64,000 nucleotides of DNA, taken from positions 186,001 to 250,000 of the forward strand of contig NZ_CAKUOF010000001.1 in assembly GCF_934668725.1 (NCBI RefSeq), in the 5' to 3' direction. The notes below the pieces were generated by a model. It was not told the origin of the DNA, made no database searches, and saw nothing but the letters and a program-made list of their open reading frames with translations. Every line of letters begins with the position of its first letter. Position 1 is the first letter of the stretch. The DNA is from an uncultured Dysgonomonas sp. (GTDB taxonomy: Bacteria; Bacteroidota; Bacteroidia; Bacteroidales; Dysgonomonadaceae). The position numbers and the translations under genes were made by a program. Shown in pieces: positions 1 to 9,449 of this stretch.

Positions 1-717
1 AATAATGTTCCAGAGAATCTCAAAATAATAGACCTTTCAACCGATTATCGTAAAGAATCACCTGAGCACGAATTTGTATACGGTCTACCTGAATTAAATA
101 GGGAAAGAATAAAAAAAGCAAAACGAATTGCCAATCCAGGGTGCTTTGCCACTGCCATACAGTTAGCTTTACTACCTTTAGCAAAAGCTCAATTATTGAA
201 TACCGAAGTTCATGTGAATGCAATTACGGGATCGACAGGGGCAGGTGTAAAGCCTTCGGCAACCTCACATTTCAGTTGGAGAGAGAATAATATTTCGGTG
301 TATAAAGCATTCGAACATCAGCACTTAGGCGAAATTCGTCAATCATTGAATCAACTTCAAAACAGTTTCTCTGAAGATATTAACTTCATACCTGTAAGAG
401 GTAATTTTACCCGTGGTATATTTGCAAGTATCTATCTCAACTTCGCAGGAACTGAGGAAGATGCAGTTAAATTATACAAAGACTTTTATAAGGATAGTCC
501 TTTTGTAATTATTACAGATAAGAATCCTGATTTAAAACAAGTTGTCAATACCAATAAGTGTGTGCTATATGTAGAAAAGCACGGTAATAAACTGCTTATT
601 CTTTCTTGCATCGACAATCTGGTGAAAGGAGCTTCGGGGCAAGCTGTTCATAACCTGAATCTTATATTTGGATTAGAGGAAACTGAAGGATTGAAACTAA
701 AAGCAACCGGATTTTAA
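1..717 (+). CDS. argC: N-acetyl-gamma-glutamyl-phosphate reductase, 3' part (ArgC)
   Basis: The open frame runs from base 1, so the gene starts upstream of the window; about 238 codons are visible. ArgC makes N-acetylglutamate semialdehyde from the acyl phosphate with NADPH in arginine synthesis. The catalytic-cysteine motif IANPGCFAT is read from about base 136, and the visible part also has the family motifs STDYR, GSTGAG and VKGASGQA near the C-terminus. The Rossmann half is missing only because of the window edge. ArgD lies 1.5 kb downstream on the same strand, supporting an arg cluster. The first ATG at 196 lies inside the catalytic domain and is not the real start. Confidence 0.95.
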   Translation, partial: NNVPENLKIIDLSTDYRKESPEHEFVYGLPELNRERIKKAKRIANPGCFATAIQLALLPLAKAQLLNTEVHVNAITGSTGAGVKPSATSHFSWRENNISVYKAFEHQHLGEIRQSLNQLQNSFSEDINFIPVRGNFTRGIFASIYLNFAGTEEDAVKLYKDFYKDSPFVIITDKNPDLKQVVNTNKCVLYVEKHGNKLLILSCIDNLVKGASGQAVHNLNLIFGLEETEGLKLKATGF

Positions 718-772
718 GGTCTCTATTCAATATTTTTTCTCGCTAAATTAAGTGACTGAAAAGATTTAGTGA

Positions 773-780
773 TATATTTG
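773..780 (+). promoter_or_regulatory. -7 promoter element before the MutS-like gene
   Basis: TATATTTG matches the Bacteroidetes -7 consensus TAnnTTTG and lies 44 bp before the start codon at 824. No clear TTTG is seen 19-21 bp upstream, so this is only half of a promoter. Confidence 0.45.
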
Positions 781-823
781 AGATTAATAAGACCTTAAAT
801 TTATTAATTTAAAAGTTACGCCT

Positions 824-2176
824 ATGTCTTTTCAGATAGACGATCAGACCAAAAAAGACCTTGATATTTTTGGTACATATAAAAGTGGAAAATCTGTATT
901 CGACTTATTCGATCTTACAACTTGTAAGGGTGGGCAAGATAAACTATATAAGTTTTTGTCTGAACCCATGACTGATCTTGAAAAGATAAAAGAACGAAAA
1001 GATGCAGTCTTATTTTTCAGGAATCATGTAACATCAAGATTGAATATCGATAAAGATTCACTCGATTATGCCGTTTATTATCTTAAAGATCGAAATTCAT
1101 CCGTCAGGCGTGCCTCCAAAGTCTGGTCGACAGAAAGAAGTATCATGAATAAATTGAATCCCTCTCAAAGCTATCATGTGGTTGAAAATGGGGTCAATTC
1201 ATTGGTTAATATACTTAAGACACTCTATGATTTTTCATCGAACTTATCAAATGAAGTGGAGGATAGTAACTTTCCCTTGCTACTAAAAAAAGATAATGAC
1301 AAAGTACTTGAAATATTCACTATAGAAGAGTTTCAAAATGCTCTTAAAGTAAAAAGTCTCAAGCCTTACGATGTGGATGTATATGATTCTATTTTCAGAT
1401 ATTATCAAAGTCGTAATATTCAGTTTTTGATTAATCTCATCTACGAATATGATGCTTTACAAGCTATAGCTAATGCTGCTGATAAATATAATCTTTGCTA
1501 TCCTGAGGTTTTGCCTAAATCGGCAAATTGTCTTGAAGCAGAAGGGCTTTTTCATCCCTTTGTAGAAAATGCGGTAGCAAATGAAGTGAGTTTCGGAGGA
1601 GATTCAAACCTTTTGTTTATTACCGGACCTAATATGGCAGGGAAATCCACTTTTCTCAAAGCCTTAGGCGTTTCTGCTTATTTGGCTCATGCCGGATTTC
1701 CGGTACCTGCTAAAAGTATGAAAATAAGTCTTATTTCGGGATTATGTACTACGATCAATATATCTGATGATATACAATCCGGATACAGCCATTTTTATGC
1801 CGAAGTATTAAGGGTTAAGTATGTAGCAGCTCAATTAAAGGAAAATAATAATCTGCTCGTAATCTTTGATGAATTGTTCAGAGGAACAAATGTAAAAGAT
1901 GCTTACGACGGAACTTTAGCTATAGTATCAGCTTTTGCACGCATTAAAAGTTCATTCTTTGTTATATCAACACATATAATTGAGGCTGCCGAAAGTTTAA
2001 GTGCAAATGAGAATATAAGTTTCCGAAGTTTCGAAATACGCGAAGTGGATGGACATCCGACATATACCTATAAATTGAAAGATGGTATATCGACCGACAG
2101 ATTAGGCATGTACATAATACGCAAAGAGAGGGTAGTGGAGATGATAAATGAAGTATCGTCTGATCCTGTAAATTAA
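824..2176 (+). CDS. MutS-family ATPase, short form lacking the mismatch-recognition domain
   Basis: A 450-aa protein with the core and ATPase domains of the MutS family but no N-terminal mismatch-binding domain. The Walker A motif GPNMAGKSTF is near residues 268-277, and the Walker B region VIFDELFRGTN is followed by the ATPase ending STHIIEAAE. The N-terminal half is mainly helical and resembles the lever/clamp part. Canonical MutS is about 850 aa, and the MutS2 Smr tail is also absent. Such short MutS-like proteins are common in Bacteroidetes and their function is not established; DNA-structure binding is an inference. It lies between argC and argD, 26 bp before argD, so it may be transcribed with argD. 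Confidence 0.85.
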   Translation: MSFQIDDQTKKDLDIFGTYKSGKSVFDLFDLTTCKGGQDKLYKFLSEPMTDLEKIKERKDAVLFFRNHVTSRLNIDKDSLDYAVYYLKDRNSSVRRASKVWSTERSIMNKLNPSQSYHVVENGVNSLVNILKTLYDFSSNLSNEVEDSNFPLLLKKDNDKVLEIFTIEEFQNALKVKSLKPYDVDVYDSIFRYYQSRNIQFLINLIYEYDALQAIANAADKYNLCYPEVLPKSANCLEAEGLFHPFVENAVANEVSFGGDSNLLFITGPNMAGKSTFLKALGVSAYLAHAGFPVPAKSMKISLISGLCTTINISDDIQSGYSHFYAEVLRVKYVAAQLKENNNLLVIFDELFRGTNVKDAYDGTLAIVSAFARIKSSFFVISTHIIEAAESLSANENISFRSFEIREVDGHPTYTYKLKDGISTDRLGMYIIRKERVVEMINEVSSDPVN

Positions 2177-2202
2177 TTAAAAAAGAATAAAACAATATAA
2201 TA

Positions 2203-3324
2203 ATGAAACTATTCGATGTATTTCCATTATTCGATCTCAATATAGTAAAAGGGAAAGGATGTTATGTATATGATGAAAAAGGTAATGAATATTTAGACCT
2301 TTATGGTGGACATGCTGTAATTTCAGTAGGACATACTCATCCATATTATGTAGAAAAAGTTACAGACCAACTGAATAAGTTAGGTTTTTATTCAAACTCG
2401 GTTATCAATGAATTACAACAAGAAGTTGCTCAAAAACTAGGAGAGCAATGCGGCTATCCCGATTATTTTCTTTTTCTTATCAATTCCGGTGCTGAAGCAA
2501 ATGAAAATGCGATAAAACTGGCATCTTTCCATAATGGAAGAAAGAAAGTTTTAGCATTCAAGAAAGCTTTTCACGGACGTACGTCTGTAACTGTTGCTAC
2601 AACTGATATTCCGGCATATTCTGCCCCTGTGAATGAAAATTCCAACGTTGTATTCGCTCCTTTTAATGATATTGAATTTATAAAAAAGGAACTTGCAACC
2701 AAAGAATATTGTTCTGTTATTATAGAAGGTATTCAAGGGGTTGCAGGCATTCATGTACCTGAAAATAGCTTTATGAAAGAGCTTCGTAAAGTTTGTACCG
2801 AAACAGGAACTATCCTTATTCTGGACGAGATACAATCGGGCTATGGACGTAGTGGGAAATTCTTTGCACATCAGTATGCAGATATTGAAGCCGATATTAT
2901 CACTGTAGCAAAAGGTATTGGTAATGGTTTTCCTATGGCTGGTGTATTAATAAACCCCATGTTTAAAGCTGTTTATGGACAATTGGGAACTACATTTGGT
3001 GGTAATCATTTAGCTTGTGCTGCTGCTATTGCAGTATTAGACATAATGAAAAAAGAACAATTGGTTGAAAATGCCTTGAATATAGGAGAATATTTAATCA
3101 CAGAATTAAAGAAATTATCAGGAATAAAAGAAATACGTGGACGTGGTCTTATTATAGGTATCGAAATGAACGAACCTATTAAAGAAAAAAGATCAAAACT
3201 TTTGTTTGAAGATAAGATCTTTACAGGATCAACCGGAACTCATGTATTCCGCCTTCTACCTCCATTATGTTTAACAAAAGAGCAAGCAGATGTATTTCTG
3301 ACTAAATTTAAGCAGATATTATAA
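2203..3324 (+). CDS. argD: Acetylornithine aminotransferase (ArgD)
   Basis: A 373-aa class III PLP-dependent aminotransferase. Family knowledge: it converts N-acetylglutamate semialdehyde to N-acetylornithine using glutamate. Visible features are the glycine-rich phosphate-binding segment NSGAEANENAIKLA, the PLP-ring aspartate in LILDEIQSGYGRSG, and the Schiff-base lysine in TVAKGIGNGFPMAG (about K237), followed by the conserved GTTFGGNHLAC. Length fits ArgD and is shorter than typical GABA transaminases. Linkage to argC supports the arginine assignment. In Bacteroidetes the arginine pathway can use N-succinyl instead of N-acetyl intermediates, and this aminotransferase could act on either. 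Confidence 0.92.
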   Translation: MKLFDVFPLFDLNIVKGKGCYVYDEKGNEYLDLYGGHAVISVGHTHPYYVEKVTDQLNKLGFYSNSVINELQQEVAQKLGEQCGYPDYFLFLINSGAEANENAIKLASFHNGRKKVLAFKKAFHGRTSVTVATTDIPAYSAPVNENSNVVFAPFNDIEFIKKELATKEYCSVIIEGIQGVAGIHVPENSFMKELRKVCTETGTILILDEIQSGYGRSGKFFAHQYADIEADIITVAKGIGNGFPMAGVLINPMFKAVYGQLGTTFGGNHLACAAAIAVLDIMKKEQLVENALNIGEYLITELKKLSGIKEIRGRGLIIGIEMNEPIKEKRSKLLFEDKIFTGSTGTHVFRLLPPLCLTKEQADVFLTKFKQIL

Positions 3325-3332
3325 TTCTATAT

Positions 3333-3362
3333 AAAAAGCACCTATTTTTGTGGTGCTTTTTT
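3333..3362 (+). terminator. Rho-independent terminator after argD
   Basis: A 10-bp perfect stem (AAAAAGCACC at 3333-3342 with GGTGCTTTTT at 3352-3361), a 9-nt loop and a T-run in the right arm, 8 bp after the argD stop. Confidence 0.85.
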
Positions 3363-3395
3363 AATGTCTAAAAAACTAAACCTGATACCATAATC

Positions 3396-4685
3396 ATGAC
3401 ATCGTCGAATAAAATTGTTCTTCGTATAGACGAAAAACCCAAATTCCATCAGTGGATATTATTAAGTATCCAACACTTGTTTGCCATGTTCGGAGCAACA
3501 GTACTAGTTCCTGCTCTAACGGGTATGAGTCCTGCTGTAGCACTTGTATCAAGTGGCTTAGGAACATTAGCCTTTATAGCAATAACCCGGGGAAAAGTTC
3601 CTTCTTATCTTGGATCGTCTTTTGCTTTTATAAACCCACTTATTGCCGTAAAAGCTTTTGATGGATTTGCAGGTATCATGGTGGGTAGTTTTATGGTTGG
3701 AATTGTCTATGCCATTGTTGCTTTAGTTATTGCTAAAACAGGAATCAAATGGTTAATGAAACTATTACCTCCCATTGTTGTTGGACCTGTAATTATGGTG
3801 ATCGGACTAGGATTATCAACTGTGGCCGTAGGCATGGTTACCAATCATGGGGGAGGATATGATATAGATTACGTTTTGGTAGGACTTGTAACTTTAGTTA
3901 TCACTATTATATTTGCTATTTACACCAAAGGATTTTTGAGTGTAGTTCCTGTTCTTATGGGTATTATCGGAGGATATATCTTTGCTGTCTTCATGGGAAT
4001 AGTTGATTTTCAAAGGGTAATAGAAGCCAGTTGGTTTGAAATACCTCCTTTCGAAATTCCATTTATAAACTTCACTCCACATTTTACATGGAAAGTATTC
4101 TTGCTAATGGTTCCCGTGGTTATCGTACCCATTGCTGAACATATAGGACATCAATTGGTATTGAGTAAGGTAGTCGGAAAAGATTTATTGGAAGATCCCG
4201 GATTGCATAAATCTCTGTTTGGCGATTCTGTAGCATCTATAATCGCTTCCTGTATAGGAGGACCTCCCGTTACTACTTATGGTGAAAATATTGGTGTACT
4301 GGCTATTACTAAAGCATTCAGTATATATTTATTTATCGGTGCCGCATGTTTCGCTATCCTTTTCGGATTTTGCGGGAAAGTTTCAGCTCTTTTATCTACT
4401 ATTCCAACACCTGTTATGGGAGGAGTGTCTATACTTTTATTTGGAATTATTGCTTCCAGTGGTCTGAGAATGCTTGTTGAAAATAAAATAGATTTCTCTC
4501 AAAAAAGAAACCTTATTATAGCATCTGTCATTCTCGTTATTGGGATAGGGGGAGCAGCACTGCATATTGGTAGTCATTTTTCACTCGAAGGTATGGCATT
4601 AGCTTCTATTATTGGAGTAGTGTTGAATCAGATATTACCGGGAAAACAAGTTGTTGATTTCAAAGATATGTTTGGAAGCGAATAA
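3396..4685 (+). CDS. uraA: Uracil/xanthine permease, NCS2 family (UraA-like)
   Basis: A 429-aa inner-membrane protein with about 14 hydrophobic segments, the NCS2 nucleobase:cation symporter fold. The N-terminus has the family signature QHLFAMFGATVLVP, the middle has PIAEHIGHQLVLS (TM8 glutamate-histidine region), and the next half has the substrate-site segment GGPPVTTYGENIGV. The last motif, with TTYGEN, is typical of uracil permeases. It stands alone between two terminators. Specificity for uracil over xanthine is inferred from similarity to UraA and is not proven. Confidence 0.88.
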   Translation: MTSSNKIVLRIDEKPKFHQWILLSIQHLFAMFGATVLVPALTGMSPAVALVSSGLGTLAFIAITRGKVPSYLGSSFAFINPLIAVKAFDGFAGIMVGSFMVGIVYAIVALVIAKTGIKWLMKLLPPIVVGPVIMVIGLGLSTVAVGMVTNHGGGYDIDYVLVGLVTLVITIIFAIYTKGFLSVVPVLMGIIGGYIFAVFMGIVDFQRVIEASWFEIPPFEIPFINFTPHFTWKVFLLMVPVVIVPIAEHIGHQLVLSKVVGKDLLEDPGLHKSLFGDSVASIIASCIGGPPVTTYGENIGVLAITKAFSIYLFIGAACFAILFGFCGKVSALLSTIPTPVMGGVSILLFGIIASSGLRMLVENKIDFSQKRNLIIASVILVIGIGGAALHIGSHFSLEGMALASIIGVVLNQILPGKQVVDFKDMFGSE

Positions 4686-4689
4686 AAAT

Positions 4690-4731
4690 AAAATGAAAAA
4701 AGCTGTTCAATCGAACAGCTTTTTTCATTTT
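4690..4731. terminator. Bidirectional terminator between uraA and the cupin gene
   Basis: A perfect 19-bp inverted repeat (4690-4708 with 4713-4731, loop AATC). A-rich and T-rich flanks let it act in both directions. It contains the stop codon of the convergent cupin gene (4725-4727). Confidence 0.88.
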
Positions 4732-5078
4732 ATAGTATTATAAAAATCTTCTCTTACAGGACTAAAGGTATCAATAATAACACCTGCCTCTAAGCAAACT
4801 AATCCGTGCATTATATTGGGTTCTGCAAAAAAACCATCACCAGCTTTTAATGTTTTAGTCTCTCCATTTATAGTAACCTCATACACACCCGACTCAATAT
4901 AAGCTGTTTGTACATGAGGGTGAGAATGTTGATATCCGATAGCTCCTTTTTCGAAAATTACTTTTACCGTCATTATTTCATTACTGTATCCTATAAATTG
5001 GCGTGTTACTCCTTTATCTACAGTATATACTTGTTCTTCATCTTTTAGAAAGAAAGATTTACTCTTAATCTGTTTCAT
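4725..5078 (-). CDS. Small single-domain cupin protein
   Basis: A 117-aa protein forming one cupin barrel. Cupin motif 1 is visible as G-(X)n-HSHPHVQTAYIESG, with possible metal ligands H51, H53 and H55 and an acidic residue at E62; motif 2 has GDGFFAEPNIMHG, with H91 as the last ligand. Short stand-alone cupins of this kind occur as sugar- or small-molecule-binding proteins, or as isomerases or dioxygenases, so substrate and reaction cannot be told. It is convergent with uraA and shares its terminator. The only nearby plus-strand gene (5219) is divergent and unrelated in sequence. Confidence 0.8.
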   Translation of the reverse strand: MKQIKSKSFFLKDEEQVYTVDKGVTRQFIGYSNEIMTVKVIFEKGAIGYQHSHPHVQTAYIESGVYEVTINGETKTLKAGDGFFAEPNIMHGLVCLEAGVIIDTFSPVREDFYNTIK

Positions 5079-5218
5079 CGTATTCGAATTTTGTATTTAA
5101 AAGCAAGGTAAATATTTATCTCAAATATTCAAAAGAAACTGTTATACAATAATAAATACTTAAACTATTCTTTATATATGGGCGTTATACAATAAATGAG
5201 AATTAAATATTAAGCAAT

Positions 5219-5533
5219 ATGGAAAACTTACTGAAAAGATTACAAGAAGAGGCCGGTTTATCAGAAGAACAATCTGTTAAAGTCCTGGCTATAGTTAAAG
5301 ACTTTATGGATAAAGAAGGTCTCGAAATCGACTGGGATAAATTCTTTAAGGGAAAATATGGTGATTTAAAAGATCAGGCAAAATCTTTGTTTGACTTAAT
5401 ATCACATAAAGCACGCGAATATTCAGACAAGATAGAAGATAAAGTAGAAGATCTTACCATACAAGCAAAACGTACAGCACGCGACCTTTCTCAAAAAGCC
5501 AGCGACTATCTGGACGATGAAAAGAAGAAATAA
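5219..5533 (+). CDS. Small highly charged helical protein of unknown function
   Basis: A 104-aa soluble protein with no cysteine and no signal peptide. The first half resembles a small helical domain (LLKRLQEEAGLSEEQSVKVL); the second half (about 60-104) is an amphipathic helix rich in Lys, Asp and Glu with a repeated spacing of hydrophobic residues, as in YtxH-like or late-embryogenesis-type stress proteins. I do not recognise a named family. It has its own terminator and seems to be a single-gene unit. A stress or membrane-surface role would be a guess. Confidence 0.65.
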   Translation: MENLLKRLQEEAGLSEEQSVKVLAIVKDFMDKEGLEIDWDKFFKGKYGDLKDQAKSLFDLISHKAREYSDKIEDKVEDLTIQAKRTARDLSQKASDYLDDEKKK

Positions 5534-5549
5534 AGTCATTTATGACACT

Positions 5550-5582
5550 AAGGTTGGTAATTTAATTATCAACCTTTTTTAT
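5550..5582 (+). terminator. Terminator after the small helical protein gene
   Basis: Stem AAGGTTG (5550-5556) with CAACCTT (5570-5576), extended inward by A-T and G-T pairs, followed by a T-run to about 5580. It begins 16 bp after the stop codon. Confidence 0.8.
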
Positions 5583-5625
5583 TTTATGTCTTAAATAAAG
5601 AATTTTGTCTTTATTAGTTGTATAC

Positions 5626-5640
5626 TTTTGATTAACTTTG
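5626..5640 (+). promoter_or_regulatory. Extended -7 promoter element of purL
   Basis: TAACTTTG (5633-5640) matches the Bacteroidetes -7 box, 37 bp before the purL start. It sits inside the 15-mer TTTTGATTAACTTTG, which recurs exactly before pyrK (26502-26516). No TTTG is seen at the usual -33 spacing. Confidence 0.55.
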
Positions 5641-5677
5641 TCGAAGATTAATAAAGTGATAATATAGCTTAATCAAT

Positions 5678-8600
5678 ATGGTATCTTTCTTCCTTAATTC
5701 TGCTAAAAACATCATTGCAGTAGAAACCTCTTCTCCAATCGAATCTTCTGATATCCAAAAGTTAAAATGGCTCTTCGACGAAGCTCAATTAGTTGAATCT
5801 ACTGAGATTCAAGGACACTTCGTTGGACCTCGCAAAGAAATGGTAACACCTTGGAGTACCAATGCCGTTGAGATAACTCAAAATATGGGTATTACAGGTA
5901 TTATTCGTATTGAAGAATATTTTTCTGCAGAGCAAGATTCTAAATATGACCCAATGCTTCAACAAAGCTATAATGGGTTAGGACAAACGTTATTCACAAT
6001 TGATAAGAAGCCCGATCCAATTCTTGAGATCGATGATATTGCAGCTTATAATGCCAAAGAAGGCCTGGCTTTAAGCTCAGAAGAAATAGATTACCTAAAT
6101 GGCTTAAGTGCTAAGCTGAACCGAAAATTAACAGATAGCGAAGTATTCGGTTTCTCTCAGGTTAACTCAGAACACTGTCGTCATAAAATTTTCAACGGTA
6201 CATTTATTATTGATGGTGAAGAAAAAGAAAGTACGCTTTTTCAATTGATAAAAAAGACTTCGAAAGTCAATCTAAATAAACTAATCTCAGCCTATAAAGA
6301 TAATGTTGCATTTAACGATGGACCCGAAATTGAACAGTTTGCTCCAGCAAGTGGAGATAAGCCCGACTATTTTGAGACTAAACAAATTAAATCTGTTATT
6401 TCGTTAAAAGCCGAAACTCATAACTTCCCAACTACAGTAGAACCATTTAATGGTGCTGCAACAGGTTCGGGAGGCGAAATACGTGACCGTCTTGCCGGAG
6501 GTAAAGGTTCTTTACCCATAGCAGGTACAGCCGTTTATATGACAGCATACCCACGTACCAAAGAGGGTAGAGTATGGGAAGAAACTATGCCCGAAAGAGA
6601 CTGGTTATACCAGACTCCAGAAGAAATCCTGATAAAGGCTTCTAACGGAGCTTCAGACTTTGGTAATAAATTCGGACAACCTCTGATTTGTGGTTCTGTT
6701 CTGACTCTTGAACACCAAGAAAATCAAAAGAAATTTGCATATGATAAAGTGATCATGTTAGCCGGAGGTGTTGGTTATGGCAACAAACGCGATGCAATAA
6801 AAAATGAGCCCGAAGCCGGAGAAAGTGTTGTTATCTTAGGAGGTGATAACTATCGTATTGGAATGGGTGGAGGAGCAGTTTCGTCTGTAGATACTGGTCA
6901 GTACTCAAGCGGTATTGAATTGAATGCAGTACAGCGTGCCAACCCTGAGATGCAAAAACGCGTATCGAATGTTATCCGTACATTATCTGAATCTGATAAA
7001 AATCCAATAGTTTCTATTCACGATCATGGTGCGGGAGGTCATTTAAACTGTCTTTCGGAACTTGTTGAACATACTGGTGGTATAATAGATGTATCTAAAC
7101 TTCCTGTAGGAGACCCGACTTTATCTTCGAAAGAGATTGTAGGAAACGAGAGTCAGGAAAGAATGGGTATGATAGTTCCTGCTGAAACAACAGAAGCTAT
7201 AAAAAGAATAGCCGAACGTGAACGTTCACCTATGTATGTAGTCGGAAAAACAACCGATGATAAAAAATTCGTTTTTGAACAAGCTGACGGAAAACGCCCT
7301 ATTGATTTAAGCTTAGAGGATTTCTTCGGAAAAGCACCACGTACAATTATGCGTGATGATACTATCGAAGAATATTTCTCGAATCCCGAATATAAATTAT
7401 TAAGCCTTAAAGGACATTTAACAAATGTTCTTCAACTCGAGGCTGTTGCTTGTAAAGACTGGTTAACAAACAAAGTAGATCGTTCTGTTACAGGAAAAGT
7501 GGCTCGTCAACAATGTCAGGGAGAAATACAATTGCCATTGAGTGACCTCGGTGCTGTAGCTCTTGACTATAGAGGTCGTGCAGGTATTGCAACATCTATC
7601 GGCCATGCTCCTCAGGTAGCAATGGTAGATTCGGAAGCAGGTTCTGTAATGGCAATTGCAGAAGCCTTAACAAATATAGTATTTGCTCCACTTGAAGATG
7701 GAATTCAAGGTGTTTCATTAAGTGCAAACTGGATGTGGCCTTGTAAAAATCCGGGAGAAGATGCCCGTTTATACCGTGCAGTAGAGGCCTGCTCAAACTT
7801 TGCTTGTGAATTGGGAATCAATATCCCGACAGGTAAAGATTCACTGTCGATGACTCAAAAATACGGAGATGATAAAGTATATGCACCCGGTACAGTAATT
7901 ATATCTGCTGCTGCCGAAGTGAAAAATATACGTAAAATTGTATCTCCTGTATTAGCATACATCAAGGGAACTTATTTATACTACATTGATTTTTCTTTTG
8001 ATACTTTCAAACTGGGAGGTTCTGCCCTTGCTCAAACAATGAGTAAATTGGGTGAAGAAGTGCCAACCGTAAAAGATTCAGAATACTTCAAGGATGCATT
8101 TACTTGTATTCAAGAGCTAATAGAAAGAGGTTTGGTATTGGCAGGACATGATATTTCTGCCGGAGGTATGATTACTGCTATGTTGGAAATGTGTTTTGCA
8201 AATCCTCAAGGAGGTTTAGAAGCCAGACTTGATAAACTACATCACGCAGACCTGATTAAGGTATTGTTCTCTGAAAACCCAGGAGTGTTGATTCAGGTAA
8301 AACATCATCATCTGGTTGAAAAAATATTAGATGATTATGGTATTGGTTATGCAATAGTTGCAAGACCTACTGAAAATAGAAAACTAACTATTCAGAAAGA
8401 CGAATTCTACGAAGAGTTTGATATTGATGAATTAAGAGATATCTGGTACGAGTCATCTTATCTATTGGACAGACTTCAAAGTGGAGAAGATTTAGCCAGA
8501 GCCCGTTACGAGAATTACAAGAACCAACCTGTAGAGTTTAAAATCAATAGTTCTTTCAATGGTAGATTCTCTCATTTGGGAATTACACCAGCCAGAGAAG

Positions 8601-9364
8601 GGCGTTCAGGAGTAAAAGCTGCTATTATCAGAGAAAAAGGTACTAACGGTGAGCGTGAAATGGCTTATGCATTATACTTGGCTGGTTTTGATGTAAAAGA
8701 TGTACACATGACCGACCTTGCTTCAGGGAGAGAAACTTTAGAAGATATAAGCTTAATCGTTTTTTGTGGTGGATTCTCCAACTCTGACGTATTAGGTTCT
8801 GCTAAAGGGTGGGCAGGAAGCTTCATGTACAACGAAAAAGCCAAAATAGCTTTGCGTAATTTCTATGCTCGCCAAGATACTTTGAGTTTGGGTGTCTGCA
8901 ACGGCTGCCAATTGGTAATGGAGCTAGGATTGATTTATCCGGAACACGATCAGAAACCAAAAATGCATCACAATGCTTCGCATAAATTTGAGTCTACATT
9001 TATATCGGTTGATATACCTAAGAATAATTCGGTGATGTTTGGCTCCTTATCGGGAAGCAAACTGGGTGTTTGGGTGGCTCACGGAGAAGGACGTTTTTCA
9101 ATGCCTAAAGCTGAGTCGGAATATAACATTGTTGCAAAATATGCTTACGATGAATATCCCGGTAATCCTAACGGCTCTGATTTTTCAACAGCTGCTGTTT
9201 GTTCCAATGATGGGCGTCATTTAGCCATAATGCCACACCCCGAAAGAGCTATCTTCCCTTGGCAATGTGCCTATTATCCATTCGAGAATCGAAAAGATGA
9301 TGTTACACCTTGGATGGAAGCATTTATTAATGCTAAAGACTGGATCGTAAAACAAAAGTCGTGA
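5678..9364 (+). CDS. purL: Phosphoribosylformylglycinamidine synthase (PurL, large single-chain form)
   Basis: A 1228-aa enzyme that makes FGAM from FGAR, ATP and glutamine in step 4 of purine synthesis. It is the large form, with synthetase and glutaminase in one chain. Early motifs are FGFSQVNSEHCRHKIFNG and the substrate segment KAETHNFPTTVEPFNGAATG; the second half has GKDSLSMTQKY and the AIRS-like AGHDISAGGM. The C-terminal class I glutaminase shows the triad: Cys about 1074 in GVCNGCQ, His about 1187 and Glu about 1189 in MPHPERA. Length is a little under the about 1290 aa of proteobacterial PurL. A likely promoter and terminator flank it, so it is a single-gene unit. purM is elsewhere (59918, minus strand). 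Confidence 0.97.
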   Translation: MVSFFLNSAKNIIAVETSSPIESSDIQKLKWLFDEAQLVESTEIQGHFVGPRKEMVTPWSTNAVEITQNMGITGIIRIEEYFSAEQDSKYDPMLQQSYNGLGQTLFTIDKKPDPILEIDDIAAYNAKEGLALSSEEIDYLNGLSAKLNRKLTDSEVFGFSQVNSEHCRHKIFNGTFIIDGEEKESTLFQLIKKTSKVNLNKLISAYKDNVAFNDGPEIEQFAPASGDKPDYFETKQIKSVISLKAETHNFPTTVEPFNGAATGSGGEIRDRLAGGKGSLPIAGTAVYMTAYPRTKEGRVWEETMPERDWLYQTPEEILIKASNGASDFGNKFGQPLICGSVLTLEHQENQKKFAYDKVIMLAGGVGYGNKRDAIKNEPEAGESVVILGGDNYRIGMGGGAVSSVDTGQYSSGIELNAVQRANPEMQKRVSNVIRTLSESDKNPIVSIHDHGAGGHLNCLSELVEHTGGIIDVSKLPVGDPTLSSKEIVGNESQERMGMIVPAETTEAIKRIAERERSPMYVVGKTTDDKKFVFEQADGKRPIDLSLEDFFGKAPRTIMRDDTIEEYFSNPEYKLLSLKGHLTNVLQLEAVACKDWLTNKVDRSVTGKVARQQCQGEIQLPLSDLGAVALDYRGRAGIATSIGHAPQVAMVDSEAGSVMAIAEALTNIVFAPLEDGIQGVSLSANWMWPCKNPGEDARLYRAVEACSNFACELGINIPTGKDSLSMTQKYGDDKVYAPGTVIISAAAEVKNIRKIVSPVLAYIKGTYLYYIDFSFDTFKLGGSALAQTMSKLGEEVPTVKDSEYFKDAFTCIQELIERGLVLAGHDISAGGMITAMLEMCFANPQGGLEARLDKLHHADLIKVLFSENPGVLIQVKHHHLVEKILDDYGIGYAIVARPTENRKLTIQKDEFYEEFDIDELRDIWYESSYLLDRLQSGEDLARARYENYKNQPVEFKINSSFNGRFSHLGITPAREGRSGVKAAIIREKGTNGEREMAYALYLAGFDVKDVHMTDLASGRETLEDISLIVFCGGFSNSDVLGSAKGWAGSFMYNEKAKIALRNFYARQDTLSLGVCNGCQLVMELGLIYPEHDQKPKMHHNASHKFESTFISVDIPKNNSVMFGSLSGSKLGVWVAHGEGRFSMPKAESEYNIVAKYAYDEYPGNPNGSDFSTAAVCSNDGRHLAIMPHPERAIFPWQCAYYPFENRKDDVTPWMEAFINAKDWIVKQKS

Positions 9365-9386
9365 AATAATACACTTTTAATAGAAT

Positions 9387-9424
9387 AAAAAAAGACCAAT
9401 ACTCTAATAGTATTGGTCTTTTTC
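9387..9424. terminator. Bidirectional terminator between purL and tonB-like gene
   Basis: Stem AAAAAGACCAATACT with AGTATTGGTCTTTTT around loop 9404-9408, flanked by an A-run and a T-run, between two convergent genes. Confidence 0.87.
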
Positions 9425-9449
9425 GTAATAAAAACTATAAATATTTATT

